The notes below the pieces were generated by a model. It was given only the letters and a program-made list of their open reading frames with translations, was not told the origin of the DNA and ran no database searches. Shown piece after piece: positions 51,676-61,207 of a stretch of 64,000 bases of DNA. A program made the translations under genes and the position numbers. How positions within the stretch are numbered: position 1 is the first letter of the stretch; every line of letters starts with the position of its first letter. The DNA comes from Phormidesmis sp. RL_2_1 (GTDB lineage Bacteria; Cyanobacteriota; Cyanobacteriia; Phormidesmidales; Phormidesmidaceae), in contig JAAUPS010000002.1 in NCBI GenBank assembly GCA_012033015.1, positions 1 to 64,000 of the forward strand. Direction: 5' to 3'.

Positions 51676-52031
51676 AGGCCGCCTAGCTGCGCGATTTTTT
51701 CGTCTTCTTTAGCCCGAAAGCCTACCATGACAGCCTTGCCATCTTTTTCAAACAGGGGGCGTTTGAGCAGCATTACATCTTGGGCAAACGCATCGATCCA
51801 CTGTTGGTCGCTCCATGTTTTTTTCTCTTCGCCAATGGCACGGTAGGAGCCTCCAGATGTATTGCGCATGGGTTGCGCTGTGAGGGCATTGACCCAGGCT
51901 GTGATCATAGATTTGGTGGGCGGCTGCTCTTTGGTGTTAATAAATTCGTAAGGAATGTCTTTTTCTTGTAGCCAGATTAGGGCCTTTTTACAAGTGCCAC
52001 AGTTAGGAATACCGTAAACTTTGAGTGTCAT
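51672..52031 (-). CDS. ArsC/Spx/MgsR-family protein
   Basis: VYGIPNCGTCKKALIWLQEKDIPYEFINTKEQPP; 4-nt ATGA overlap with the downstream gene. Confidence 0.93.
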   Translation of the reverse strand: MTLKVYGIPNCGTCKKALIWLQEKDIPYEFINTKEQPPTKSMITAWVNALTAQPMRNTSGGSYRAIGEEKKTWSDQQWIDAFAQDVMLLKRPLFEKDGKAVMVGFRAKEDEKIAQLGGL

Positions 52032-52128
52032 GGCTAGATTGAGTTGAGAAAATGGGGGATATGGAGAAAAGAATAACAGATACGGATAAATTGGGCGTTA
52101 TTTTAGGGGGGATTTCAGATGGAGAGCT

Positions 52129-52179
52129 ACTGTTATGGAGAAGATCGGTTATGGAGAAGATCGGTTATGGAGAAGATTA
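52129..52179. repeat. 16-bp tandem repeat x3 ending at the stop codon of 52177..54090
   Basis: TTATGGAGAAGATCGG x2, then TTATGGAGAAGATTATTG. Confidence 0.88.
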
Positions 52180-54090
52180 TTGAGGGGAAACGTCGGCAGG
52201 AAGACTAGAGGGGAGGTTCTCTAGAGTCGAATTGGCTGGGTCATTGGCCGGGGGATTACTGGCTCCATCATCGCCTGTCAGCATGGCCTGACTCAGCGCA
52301 TCGACAACATACAGGGGTAGGGGTAACTGACTCAGGCCATTGAGAGCGGGGCTCATGAAAGCAGTTTGATTGGGAGAATCTGGCATGATTTCTGCCTGCA
52401 TAAAACCTAGGCTCAAGGCTTTGAGATAGCGATAAGCCAAAGCCATATCGGCGCTTACAAGCTGACGGGCTAGGGTGAGATCAGCGCCTTGAAACTCAAC
52501 GGGCTCATAGCCATGGGAACCGCCTTGGATCAGGGCAAGATAGTGCTCTGGTAGTTGGGTTTCAAGATTGGTTTGATCGGCTGCAGCAGCGGATGAATTG
52601 AGCCAAGTGAAGGGTTGAATTTGCTCTAGTAAAGCAGGTGTGATCGGATCATCGCTGCCAGCTACGAGCAGTAAGGGAATGTCAATTTGGGAGAAACCCG
52701 CAGGGCCGAATAAACTGCTGGTCAAAGGGTTCAGGGCGATGACAGCTTGAATGCGATCATCTTCGAGATCAGCGGTGAACTGTGCTGGCGCGGCTAAAGC
52801 AGTGCACTGTAGCAGCATGGAAGGATTGGCGGCGTTGAAGATAAACGCTTCTGAGGCGCAGTTGGCTTGGAGTGTTTCGTAATCGAGCTGGGCACCTGCG
52901 ATCGCAAGAGCAGTGTAACCACCAAAAGAATGACCGATCAGACCAATGCGGCTCATATCAAGGCGATTGAACAAGGAATGCGCTGAGGGCTGATCGGATG
53001 ATTCGGTCACATCAGGGTTGCCTGTGCTGTTATCGGTGTTCAGTCGCGTCAGTTCGTCGAGTAAATAGGAGATATCGCGAGGCCGATCGGCAAACTCGCT
53101 GGGTTCAGCAATTTCGTCATCAATCCCTCTGAGCAAGTCTTCGAGCTGACGGCGATCGCTGCCTGGATGATCCAAAGCGGCCACGGCAACTCCATGACTG
53201 GCAAGATGTTCAGCAATGGGAACAAAGCTTTTGCGATCGCTGGCTAAGCCATGGGAAATCACCACCAAGGGCACAGGCGAAGAGGACTCAGGCAGGTATA
53301 CATCGGTGGTAAGGGTGCGATCGCGCGATGAATCGACTAGCTCTAGCGTTTGCAGGGTGATTGCAAAAGGGCCTGCCTGAGTCAGATCTGCCAGCACAGC
53401 GCCTGAAGTCGCATCTGTTGCTGTTCTGGCAGTGCTAGATTGCTGCGCGATCAAGGCGATCGCCCGTTCGGTATCATTAATCAGTTGGGTCAATGCGCCA
53501 AACGCCTGCAAGCCAAGCTGCGAATCTATCCGCATGTTGTCGGTGGGAAATTGTTCAATCACACCCAGTACAGAGAGCCCCTCCGGCGCTGCAGCCGCCA
53601 GCACCAAAGCACTCCGCAGCCCCTTAGCACCATCCAAACGACCAGCCGTACGCACAATCGTCCCTAAGTAGCGCAGAATATTTTCTCCGATCGAAGAGTA
53701 CAAAAACTTAGAGATTTGTACCGGGCTCACATCTTGACGAATCTGTAAGGCTTGGCGAAATTGCGATCGCTGCGCTTCATCTAAAAATCCGAGATAAGGT
53801 GCAAGTTCATCGCTAATCTCACCGCGTTCTCCATAGGCGCGCAATGATTCTACCGACACAGAAACTTCCAAAAAACCGTAGGTCAGCGTCACTCGTTCGG
53901 CCGCAATCACAGGCTTGGCCGTCGCCACAGCCAGCCAACTGCTGAGACATAGCCCACCGAGCAAGCCCCATGAACGGGCCTCTAGTGAACAGCCGCCTAG
54001 CCTAGCGCTTGGCGCTTTAACCGGGCGGCGAGCAAGGCGAATCATCGTGGGGCAGTGGTGTATTTTCATAGCGAGTTTTGTCAAGCGCAT
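52177..54090 (-). CDS. Alpha/beta hydrolase with N-terminal DUF1400-like domain
   Basis: VTLTYGFLEVSVSVESLRAYGERGEISDELAPYLGFL; VVISHGLASDRKSF; RIGLIGHSFGGYTAL. Confidence 0.9.
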   Translation of the reverse strand: MRLTKLAMKIHHCPTMIRLARRPVKAPSARLGGCSLEARSWGLLGGLCLSSWLAVATAKPVIAAERVTLTYGFLEVSVSVESLRAYGERGEISDELAPYLGFLDEAQRSQFRQALQIRQDVSPVQISKFLYSSIGENILRYLGTIVRTAGRLDGAKGLRSALVLAAAAPEGLSVLGVIEQFPTDNMRIDSQLGLQAFGALTQLINDTERAIALIAQQSSTARTATDATSGAVLADLTQAGPFAITLQTLELVDSSRDRTLTTDVYLPESSSPVPLVVISHGLASDRKSFVPIAEHLASHGVAVAALDHPGSDRRQLEDLLRGIDDEIAEPSEFADRPRDISYLLDELTRLNTDNSTGNPDVTESSDQPSAHSLFNRLDMSRIGLIGHSFGGYTALAIAGAQLDYETLQANCASEAFIFNAANPSMLLQCTALAAPAQFTADLEDDRIQAVIALNPLTSSLFGPAGFSQIDIPLLLVAGSDDPITPALLEQIQPFTWLNSSAAAADQTNLETQLPEHYLALIQGGSHGYEPVEFQGADLTLARQLVSADMALAYRYLKALSLGFMQAEIMPDSPNQTAFMSPALNGLSQLPLPLYVVDALSQAMLTGDDGASNPPANDPANSTLENLPSSLPADVSPQ

Positions 54091-54101
54091 AGGTCATGAG
54101 T

Positions 54102-55379
54102 TTATGGCTTAAGCTGCACAGGCACCACCCCTTCGCGTAGCCCTTGTTGTTCATGCAACCAAATGTTTTGGGCGAACTGAAAGCGACCGAAAAGGGATGC
54201 GATCGCCTTGAACCCTAAATACGGCAGCCCCGGACGAGAGATAAATTCAACCTTGCGCCATTCCGCTAGCTGCATCTTTTGCACCGCCTCAATCTCAGGT
54301 TGGCGCTCTGCTTGAATGGCCTGCAACAACGTCTCCATAGGCATCGTTTCTTCAACCGCTTGACCAGCCGCCTGGGGAGCAGCGGCAGCAGCAGCAAAGT
54401 GATTGGCCACGACGATGGCATCCCGCAAGGCCATATTAATACCCTGGGCGCGATTGGGCGCCATCGGGTGAGCGGCATCGCCAATCAACAACAGCCCCGG
54501 CAAGCTCCACTGCGGGCAACAGCCCACCTGCACATTTAAATAAATAGGGCCTTCTAGCTCATTTTGATGTTGGCGAAAGTGAGCTGCTAGCTCAGGCGGG
54601 AGTGCTGGGGCGAATGCCTCTATCCAATCGCTCTGGTTCAATGTGTTCAACTGGGCCAAACCGCCGAGTGGGTGAGATTTTTTTTCGACAATCCAACCGA
54701 TCTGTAAGCGCCCGTCCCACGATGGATAAAAGGCAAACTGTCGATCGGGCTGTAGGCAAGCAACAAAGGGCGTTTCTCTGGCCAATGAAGCTGGCGCTGG
54801 CAGCTTAAACCAGAGCACGTCAAACTGAGCAGAAGCGTGTGCCATCGGCAGCTTGGCGAGTTTACGCAAGCGAGAATAGCGGCCATCACAGGCGATCACC
54901 ACATCGGCAAAAAAGTTCTGAGTTTGGTGGCCCTGAGCAGTAGCTCGAATGCCGTTAATACGCTCCGAGCGATCTGTTAATAGCCCTGTGACCTGCCATC
55001 CAGGATAAAATTCAAAATTGGGGAGTGGTTGGGCCTGCTCAATCATTGCCCCTAGCAGCGCCCCTTGGTCAACAATGTGGGTGGCCAATCCTGCGTTTTT
55101 AGGCTCCATCACTCGCATACGCCGCTGCCCGCCCACGTAAAAATCCCAAGCATCTAGCTGACGTGATGGAATGCTGGCTAATATCTCTGATAAACCCATC
55201 TGATGCAGGGCCGCGACACCTGCAGGCATGAGTCCTTCGCCACGAAACACCCGCTCAAAAGCAATGTTTTGTTCTATGAGGGTGACCCTATGGCCCTGTC
55301 GAGCCAACAGTAGGGCCGTAGCGGCTCCTGCTGGCCCGGCACCGGCAATGGCAATATGCTTTTTCATAGGCGTGGCCAA
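54102..55379 (-). CDS. FAD-dependent monooxygenase/oxidoreductase
   Basis: IAIAGAGPAGAATALLLARQGHRVTLIEQ; GLLLIGDAAHPMAPNRAQGINMALRDA. Confidence 0.92.
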   Translation of the reverse strand: MATPMKKHIAIAGAGPAGAATALLLARQGHRVTLIEQNIAFERVFRGEGLMPAGVAALHQMGLSEILASIPSRQLDAWDFYVGGQRRMRVMEPKNAGLATHIVDQGALLGAMIEQAQPLPNFEFYPGWQVTGLLTDRSERINGIRATAQGHQTQNFFADVVIACDGRYSRLRKLAKLPMAHASAQFDVLWFKLPAPASLARETPFVACLQPDRQFAFYPSWDGRLQIGWIVEKKSHPLGGLAQLNTLNQSDWIEAFAPALPPELAAHFRQHQNELEGPIYLNVQVGCCPQWSLPGLLLIGDAAHPMAPNRAQGINMALRDAIVVANHFAAAAAAPQAAGQAVEETMPMETLLQAIQAERQPEIEAVQKMQLAEWRKVEFISRPGLPYLGFKAIASLFGRFQFAQNIWLHEQQGLREGVVPVQLKP

Positions 55380-55499
55380 ATCTGCACTGGGTTCACCTAA
55401 AGTTAAACGAGGGATGGTAGGGTTTACAAGCCATCTGTTTTTTTGAGACGCTCCCTAGACGACATTCCCTAGACGACATTCCCTAGACGACATAAAGGC

Positions 55500-56390
55500 G
55501 TGCTGATGACCGACCATCTTTCTCCAAAAGCTATCCTCCAGGCACTTTTGCCTTTTCTCAAAGTGGCAGGCGCATATGCGCAGCAAATTCAGCAGCGGAT
55601 TGCCGTACTGCCTGATAAATACGATGGTGACCATCTATTTGCCAATGCGCTGACTGACGCTGATCTATCGGTGCAAACGTTTATGGAAGTGGCGCTCTTG
55701 GCGAAATTTCCTCACATACGATTCTATGGCGAAGAATATGAAAAGTCTTACAACACTAAGTATTTTCGAGCCATTGATTTAGGGCCAGCCGATGGCCCCA
55801 AAAGTGACTATTTGATTACGCTCGATCCGATTGATGGCACGCGCTACTACCTAGACGGGCATCCCAATTATTTGGTGATTCTTACAGTGCTGAATGGAGA
55901 TGGCTTTGAAGCGGCGATCGCCGTTAGTCCGGCGAACAACTGCTACTACTATAGCTTGCGAGATCAAGGCACCTTTGTCGGGACAATGGCCGATCAGCTA
56001 GAGGATTGCCAACCGCTGAAAATAGCTGATCCGGGGGAAAAGGTGGTGCTTGGGTGGGCGCTCAGTTCGATTGCAGATGTGGTGCGATCGCACTATCCCG
56101 TCATCGACCTTAAAACAGACTATTCTGCGAAAACGCCCGTTCCACCTATTAATGGGCTGCTCACCGGAGAAGTGGCAGGGGTCATTCTCGCCAGCGCGCA
56201 GTTTATCGATACGGCCGCATTGGCCTGGATGGCCAAAGAAATGGGCTACCACCTGAGCACATTTGATGGTAGCCCCTTGCCGCCGCTCTTTGAGTGTCAC
56301 AACTATCGCCAGTCTGAGATTATTGTCTCTGCAACAGCAGAAATGCAACAGCGGCTGATTGAAATTATGCAGTCGATTTCGCTGCGATAA
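55500..56390 (+). CDS. Inositol monophosphatase-family protein
   Basis: TDADLSVQTFMEVALLAKFPHIRFYGEE; LDPIDGTRYYLDGHPNYLV. Confidence 0.8.
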   Translation: MLMTDHLSPKAILQALLPFLKVAGAYAQQIQQRIAVLPDKYDGDHLFANALTDADLSVQTFMEVALLAKFPHIRFYGEEYEKSYNTKYFRAIDLGPADGPKSDYLITLDPIDGTRYYLDGHPNYLVILTVLNGDGFEAAIAVSPANNCYYYSLRDQGTFVGTMADQLEDCQPLKIADPGEKVVLGWALSSIADVVRSHYPVIDLKTDYSAKTPVPPINGLLTGEVAGVILASAQFIDTAALAWMAKEMGYHLSTFDGSPLPPLFECHNYRQSEIIVSATAEMQQRLIEIMQSISLR

Positions 56391-56410
56391 ACAGCGAGCA
56401 GGAGACACGC

Positions 56411-56728
56411 TTACCCCTCACCGCCTTCGCCGCCTTCGCCGCCTTCTGCTTCGCCTTCTTCTGCTTCGCCTTCTTCTTCTGCTTCGCCTTCTTCTTCTGC
56501 TTCGCCTTCTTCTTCTGCTTCGCCTTCTTCTTCTGCTTCGCCGCCTTCTTCAGCAGGAGCCTCTTCTGTAGCCTCGCCTTCAACCGGCGCTTCAATAGAT
56601 TCTGTATCCCCTTCAATCTCTTCGCCGCCTTCTGTCGGGCCACCACAGGCTGTCGTTACAGAAGCTGCTAGTCCCAAGGCTAAGAAAAGTTCAGCCACTT
56701 TGATTCTCTTGCGCGCAGTTCTTACCAT
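56411..56728 (-). CDS. Lipoprotein with acidic GEAEEE tandem repeats
   Basis: Lipobox LAASVTTACGG; five GEAEE(E) units then GGEGGEGGEG at the C-terminus. Confidence 0.7.
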   Translation of the reverse strand: MVRTARKRIKVAELFLALGLAASVTTACGGPTEGGEEIEGDTESIEAPVEGEATEEAPAEEGGEAEEEGEAEEEGEAEEEGEAEEEGEAEEGEAEGGEGGEGGEG

Positions 56729-56853
56729 AGTGCTAAGACGTACTGAAAGTACGCTACGAATGTTTCAATCGTCCATTCTAAAATGGATTACCGCTAAATA
56801 GATCACATCAACACATCACATCAACACATCACATGAATCATTAACAGGGCCTT

Positions 56854-57909
56854 TTATTCCTGTTCTGAGACAGGCAGCGCGATCGCCTTGCCCTTCATTT
56901 CCTCAATTTCTAACAGGCTGACGATAATGCTAGCCACGGGAATAGAAAGAAAAATGCCTAAAACACCGGCAATGCGCGCACCCACAATCAAGGCGAAAAA
57001 CATCACCACTGGATTAATATTCAACGAATCTTGCATAATGCGCGGCATGAGTAAATTCTCTTCTACCTGCTGCAAAACAACGCAAATTAAGGCCGATTGA
57101 AAAGCCAATAAGATACTCTGGGAGAGTAAAAACAACATCACCAAACTGATGCCGAGGGTAGCGCCAATGCCAGGAATCAAATCGAACAGACCCGCCACGA
57201 CCGCTAAGGTGAGGGCGTAGGGTACTTTGAAGGCCAAAAACACCAAAAAGGTGGATACCCCAAAAAATATAGACAGCAAAAGCCTGCCCCAAAAGAAGCC
57301 TAAGAGGCTGTTTTGAACCGTCCGTGCAAATCGGTAACGATGGCTAGAGGGCACCGTTTTAATCAAGAGCTGCCAGATGCGATCGCCATCTAGCAACATA
57401 AAAAAAGTGACCACCGCAATCAAAATACCATGGATAAAATTGGTCAACAGTGCCTGAAATAGAGCAATACCTGCACCTAAAATGCCAACCGTTTGATCTC
57501 GAAACTGAGCCCCAATGGACTGTAAATCGACCTGTAAATCCCAGCGCTGTAAAGACTGCTCTAGCGCTTCAATGCGAGGCGTGAGGGAGGTTAAAAATTC
57601 GGTGATGTTATCAATTAAGGGCTGACCTTGGGACAGCACCGCCAAGCTAATGGTGGTAACAATCGTACCAATAATGGCCAACGCCAGCATAAAGACCACA
57701 AACACTGCCAGATTATGGGGCATAAATCGCCTCATCCAGTGCACCGGATGACTGAGCAAAAACGCCAAAATCGTCGATGAAGTGAAAATGACTATGACAA
57801 TCTCAAAATAGTGGAGAACTTCAATCGCCGCCCAACCACAGGCAAACAACAACAGACATCTCACCAAGGTAGATGTGCTGAGATAATTCCAAAGCGGATG
57901 GCTTGGCAT
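56854..57909 (-). CDS. AI-2E transporter (PerM) family protein
   Basis: Multi-TM; VAGLFDLIPGIGATLGISLVMLFLL; QQVEENLLMPRIMQDSLNINPVVMFFALIVGARIAGVLGIFLSIPVASII. Confidence 0.9.
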   Translation of the reverse strand: MPSHPLWNYLSTSTLVRCLLLFACGWAAIEVLHYFEIVIVIFTSSTILAFLLSHPVHWMRRFMPHNLAVFVVFMLALAIIGTIVTTISLAVLSQGQPLIDNITEFLTSLTPRIEALEQSLQRWDLQVDLQSIGAQFRDQTVGILGAGIALFQALLTNFIHGILIAVVTFFMLLDGDRIWQLLIKTVPSSHRYRFARTVQNSLLGFFWGRLLLSIFFGVSTFLVFLAFKVPYALTLAVVAGLFDLIPGIGATLGISLVMLFLLSQSILLAFQSALICVVLQQVEENLLMPRIMQDSLNINPVVMFFALIVGARIAGVLGIFLSIPVASIIVSLLEIEEMKGKAIALPVSEQE

Positions 57910-57919
57910 AGGGCGATTG

Positions 57920-58240
57920 TTATGGGTCGAGATCGTTAGCGGGTAAATCAGTGGCCTGATCTTGTACTAGCACGTAAGGCTGCACAATTAATGACGTCAG
58001 GCGTTTGTTATCTTGGCTCCACTGCATAAGCTGGTCGGCATTGGGTTTTAAGATCAGTTGTTCGGTAATCCAGCGCTCTACCAGTTGGGTGCTATCGGTC
58101 GCGATCGCCACCCCTACAGCCGCTAAATCCAGACGAGGATTGACCACCACCACGGCATCGCGCTGGACGTGAGGCTTCAGCCAATCCCACTGCACTGGCC
58201 CCATCATATTGGTCAACTCTGCGTGTAAATCCTCTGCCAT
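57920..58240 (-). CDS. DUF2288-family protein
   Basis: AELTNMMGPVQWDWLKPHVQRDAVVVVNPRLDLAAVGVAIATDSTQLVERWI. Confidence 0.8.
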   Translation of the reverse strand: MAEDLHAELTNMMGPVQWDWLKPHVQRDAVVVVNPRLDLAAVGVAIATDSTQLVERWITEQLILKPNADQLMQWSQDNKRLTSLIVQPYVLVQDQATDLPANDLDP

Positions 58241-58343
58241 GAATGATGCTACTCAATACACCGTCGTCCACATTTTACTGTGTAGCGGCGTAGGCCATAC
58301 GGCGACAGCATACCCCTCCTTCCCGGCACGCTTAAGCTAGCCG

Positions 58344-58993
58344 CTAACGACCGAGTTCGTGCAGCGCGTGAATTTCATCGACACATTGCTGGGTCACTGC
58401 TTGCAATGCTGCTTTATCCTTACTCGCAGGCGGTGCGATCGCCTCACCGATACGCACCGTCACTGGGCTAGGCTTCAAAAACTTTGAATCTTTTTGCAAA
58501 ACCTGCTCAGTGCCCCACAGGCTCACCGGTATCAGCGGCACCTGAGCCTTAGCCGCAATCATGGCAGCCCCGAGTTTGGGCGATGGGATACGGCCATCAG
58601 ATGTGCGTATCCCTTGCAAAAAATACCCACTGCCCAGCCCATGTCCAACTGTCTTAGGGCCTCGCGAATCGCACTGCGATCGGCTGATTCTCGCTTTACC
58701 GGATAGGCCCCGTAGGCTCGAATCGCAGGTGCCAACAACGGCACATCAAACAAGGATGCTTTTGCCATAAACGATACTGGCCGCCCCATACAGTTTGACA
58801 ACACTGGCGGGTCAATATAGCTGGCATGGTTGGCTACTACAATCAAAGGGCCGCTCATCGGCACCTTTTTGGCACCGTAAATTCGTCCTCGCAGATAGAG
58901 ATGCAGCATCGGACTCACCACTGACCACTTAAATAAGTGATAAAGAGCAAGGCTAATTAGCGGTTCACGCGTTTGGGCCATATGGTGAGCCAC
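58344..58993 (-). pseudogene. plsC: 1-acyl-sn-glycerol-3-phosphate acyltransferase (PlsC), split by a 1-nt deletion in a T run near 58618
   Basis: VVANHASYIDPPVLS; restoring one T gives GWAVGIFLQGIRTSDGRIPSPKLGAAMIAAKAQVPLIPVSLWG. Confidence 0.9.
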
Positions 58994-59114
58994 CTTACAG
59001 TAGCGGTATAGAACTGCCCAAATCTTTGCATATTTTTGTCGAGAACTAACCCTCTACATAGCGTTTCTCAATAGCGTTTCTCAATAGCGTTTCTCACTCG
59101 CTTTTTTCACTGGG

Positions 59115-59981
59115 CTAGATCATGTCAACATCACTGACATTTTTCAGGGGCAAGCCCTTGCAGGTTCGTTTGATCAAGCCTGTGAGTACTTTGCCGGGGC
59201 CAACTTCTACGACTAACTCAACGCCTTGCTCTGGCAAAGCCAAAGAAATTTCTCGCCATCGGACAGAACCGGTCATTTGCTGCTTTAGCCGCTCTTTGAG
59301 TGCTGTTGCGTCCGTCTGCGGGCTGGGATCAACGTTAGACATCACAGCAACTTTGGCGGATTGAAAGGGCACATCAGCAAGAACAGTTTCAAATTCTGCC
59401 GCCGCTTCGGCCATCAGGGGTGAATGAAAAGCTCCGCTGACGTTGAGCTTCACGGCTCGCTTTGATTTGATGTCGGTCATCACCGCTGCTACGGCTGCTG
59501 GGGTACCTGAAATCACCACTTGGCTATCGTTGTTGTCGTTGGCGAGTACGACGCCTGCCGTCTGGGAAATTTTGGTCTCTAGCGCTGCTCGATCAAAGCC
59601 CATCAGGGCGGCCATCGCCCCTGAAGAGGCTTGAGACATCAGTTCGGCGCGGCGCTTTACCAGGTGTAGCCCTGCGGCAAAATCGAACACGCCTGCTGCA
59701 TACAGCGCGGAATATTCGCCTAGGCTATGACCTGCCACCAGATCCGGCTGTTGCCCCTGGGCCATGAGTTGGTCGGCCAAAAGGCATTCCACCACATAAA
59801 GGCAGGGCTGGGTATACAGCGTACTGTCTAGCTTCTCTTGATGCTGACAAACGTCTAGCACTGACCAGCCCAAAATGTCTGTTGCGATCGCAAGCTGCTG
59901 CACGCACACATCTGCTAAGTCTGCGCCCATGCCAACCGCCTGCGAACCCTGACCCGGAAATACCCACGCAGTTTTCGTCAT
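59115..59981 (-). CDS. fabD: Malonyl-CoA:ACP transacylase
   Basis: WVFPGQGSQAVGMG; VAGHSLGEYSALYAAG; NVSGAFHSPLM. Confidence 0.97.
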   Translation of the reverse strand: MTKTAWVFPGQGSQAVGMGADLADVCVQQLAIATDILGWSVLDVCQHQEKLDSTLYTQPCLYVVECLLADQLMAQGQQPDLVAGHSLGEYSALYAAGVFDFAAGLHLVKRRAELMSQASSGAMAALMGFDRAALETKISQTAGVVLANDNNDSQVVISGTPAAVAAVMTDIKSKRAVKLNVSGAFHSPLMAEAAAEFETVLADVPFQSAKVAVMSNVDPSPQTDATALKERLKQQMTGSVRWREISLALPEQGVELVVEVGPGKVLTGLIKRTCKGLPLKNVSDVDMI

Positions 59982-60157
59982 TGTATAAATGTCCTCTGAT
60001 GCTGATAAAAAGGTTTCGTTAAACAGATTTTGGAAAATTGAGAGATGTCAAGCGCAAGCTCGGCTCACTTTTCTCCCGTGCTCACTCTTTGCTTCTGTGC
60101 TGATTCTTTTCTCCCGTGCTGATTCTTTGCTTCTGTGCTGATTCTTTTTTCCTGTGC

Positions 60158-61204
60158 TCACTTTCCCCAGGTTAAGATCGCTGCGCCCCAAGAAAGACCC
60201 GCCCCAAAGCCCGACAAAGCCAGCGTATCACCGGTTTTTATTTTGCCTGATTGCACCCATTCATCGAGTGCGATCGGGATTGAAGCTGCATCTGTGTTGC
60301 CGTGCTTGGCCATATTGCTGACTACCCGTTCAGCAGGAATGTTTAGGCGCTGCGCTGCCGCATCCAAAATGCGTTGATTGGCCTGATGTAAAATCAGCCA
60401 GTCAATATCATGGGTGGATAAGCCCGCGTAGAAAAGGGCTTTTTCTAGCACTTCGGGCACCCGTTTGACCGCAAACCGATACACTTCGCGGCCATTCATG
60501 GTGACTGGTTGGAAGCGACCTTTTTGTACCGTAATATCGCCAGTCAAGGGCACTGATTCACGCTCATAAGCGGCGTTAAGGCAGTCATTTAAGCTGCCGT
60601 CGCTATGCAGATCAAAGCTGAGGAGGTGATCGGCACTCCCTTCGCAGCGCTGCATCACCAGCGCTCCGGCCCCATCACCAAACAACACGCAGGTGCGGCG
60701 ATCATGCCAATCTGTCAAACGAGAGAGCAAATCTGCACCGACGACAACGACATTTTGGTAAGCACCTGTGCGAATAAACTGGGCCGCTGTCACGAGGGCA
60801 AATACAAAGCCAGAGCAAGCGGCGGTGATATCGAAGGCAACGGCGTGGCTAGCGCCTAGCTCGTGCTGAATTTGGCAGGCAGAACCAAACAGATCGTCAG
60901 GTGTGGATGTCGCCAACAAAATCAGGTCAATATCAATCGGATTGAGTCCGGCTTGGGCAATTGCGATCGCAGCAGCCTCTGCTCCTAATGAACGAATAGA
61001 ATCTGTTGGGCCTGCGATATGCCGCTGCCGAATCCCAGTGCGTGTTGCAATCCACTCATCAGACGTATCGACCATTTCAGCAAGCTGGGCATTGCTGAGT
61101 ACCGCCTCTAGCTTGGCTGAGCCACTGCCCACAAAAGCCACACCATAAGTTTTCGCCGGATCTGCTGACACCGAATTGGCTGGCGCTCGATTGTGCTGAA
61201 TCAT
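60158..61204 (-). CDS. fabH: 3-oxoacyl-ACP synthase III
   Basis: DEWIATRTGIRQRHIA; DITAACSGF; LHQANQRILDAAAQRL; KHGNTDAASIPIAL. Confidence 0.97.
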   Translation of the reverse strand: MIQHNRAPANSVSADPAKTYGVAFVGSGSAKLEAVLSNAQLAEMVDTSDEWIATRTGIRQRHIAGPTDSIRSLGAEAAAIAIAQAGLNPIDIDLILLATSTPDDLFGSACQIQHELGASHAVAFDITAACSGFVFALVTAAQFIRTGAYQNVVVVGADLLSRLTDWHDRRTCVLFGDGAGALVMQRCEGSADHLLSFDLHSDGSLNDCLNAAYERESVPLTGDITVQKGRFQPVTMNGREVYRFAVKRVPEVLEKALFYAGLSTHDIDWLILHQANQRILDAAAQRLNIPAERVVSNMAKHGNTDAASIPIALDEWVQSGKIKTGDTLALSGFGAGLSWGAAILTWGK

Positions 61205-61207
61205 TCC

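Noticed and set aside
56365-56646. Lysine-rich (KKAKQKKK) minus-strand ORF
   Set aside because: Alternative frame of the GEAEEE repeat DNA; the lipoprotein frame has a proper signal and lipobox.
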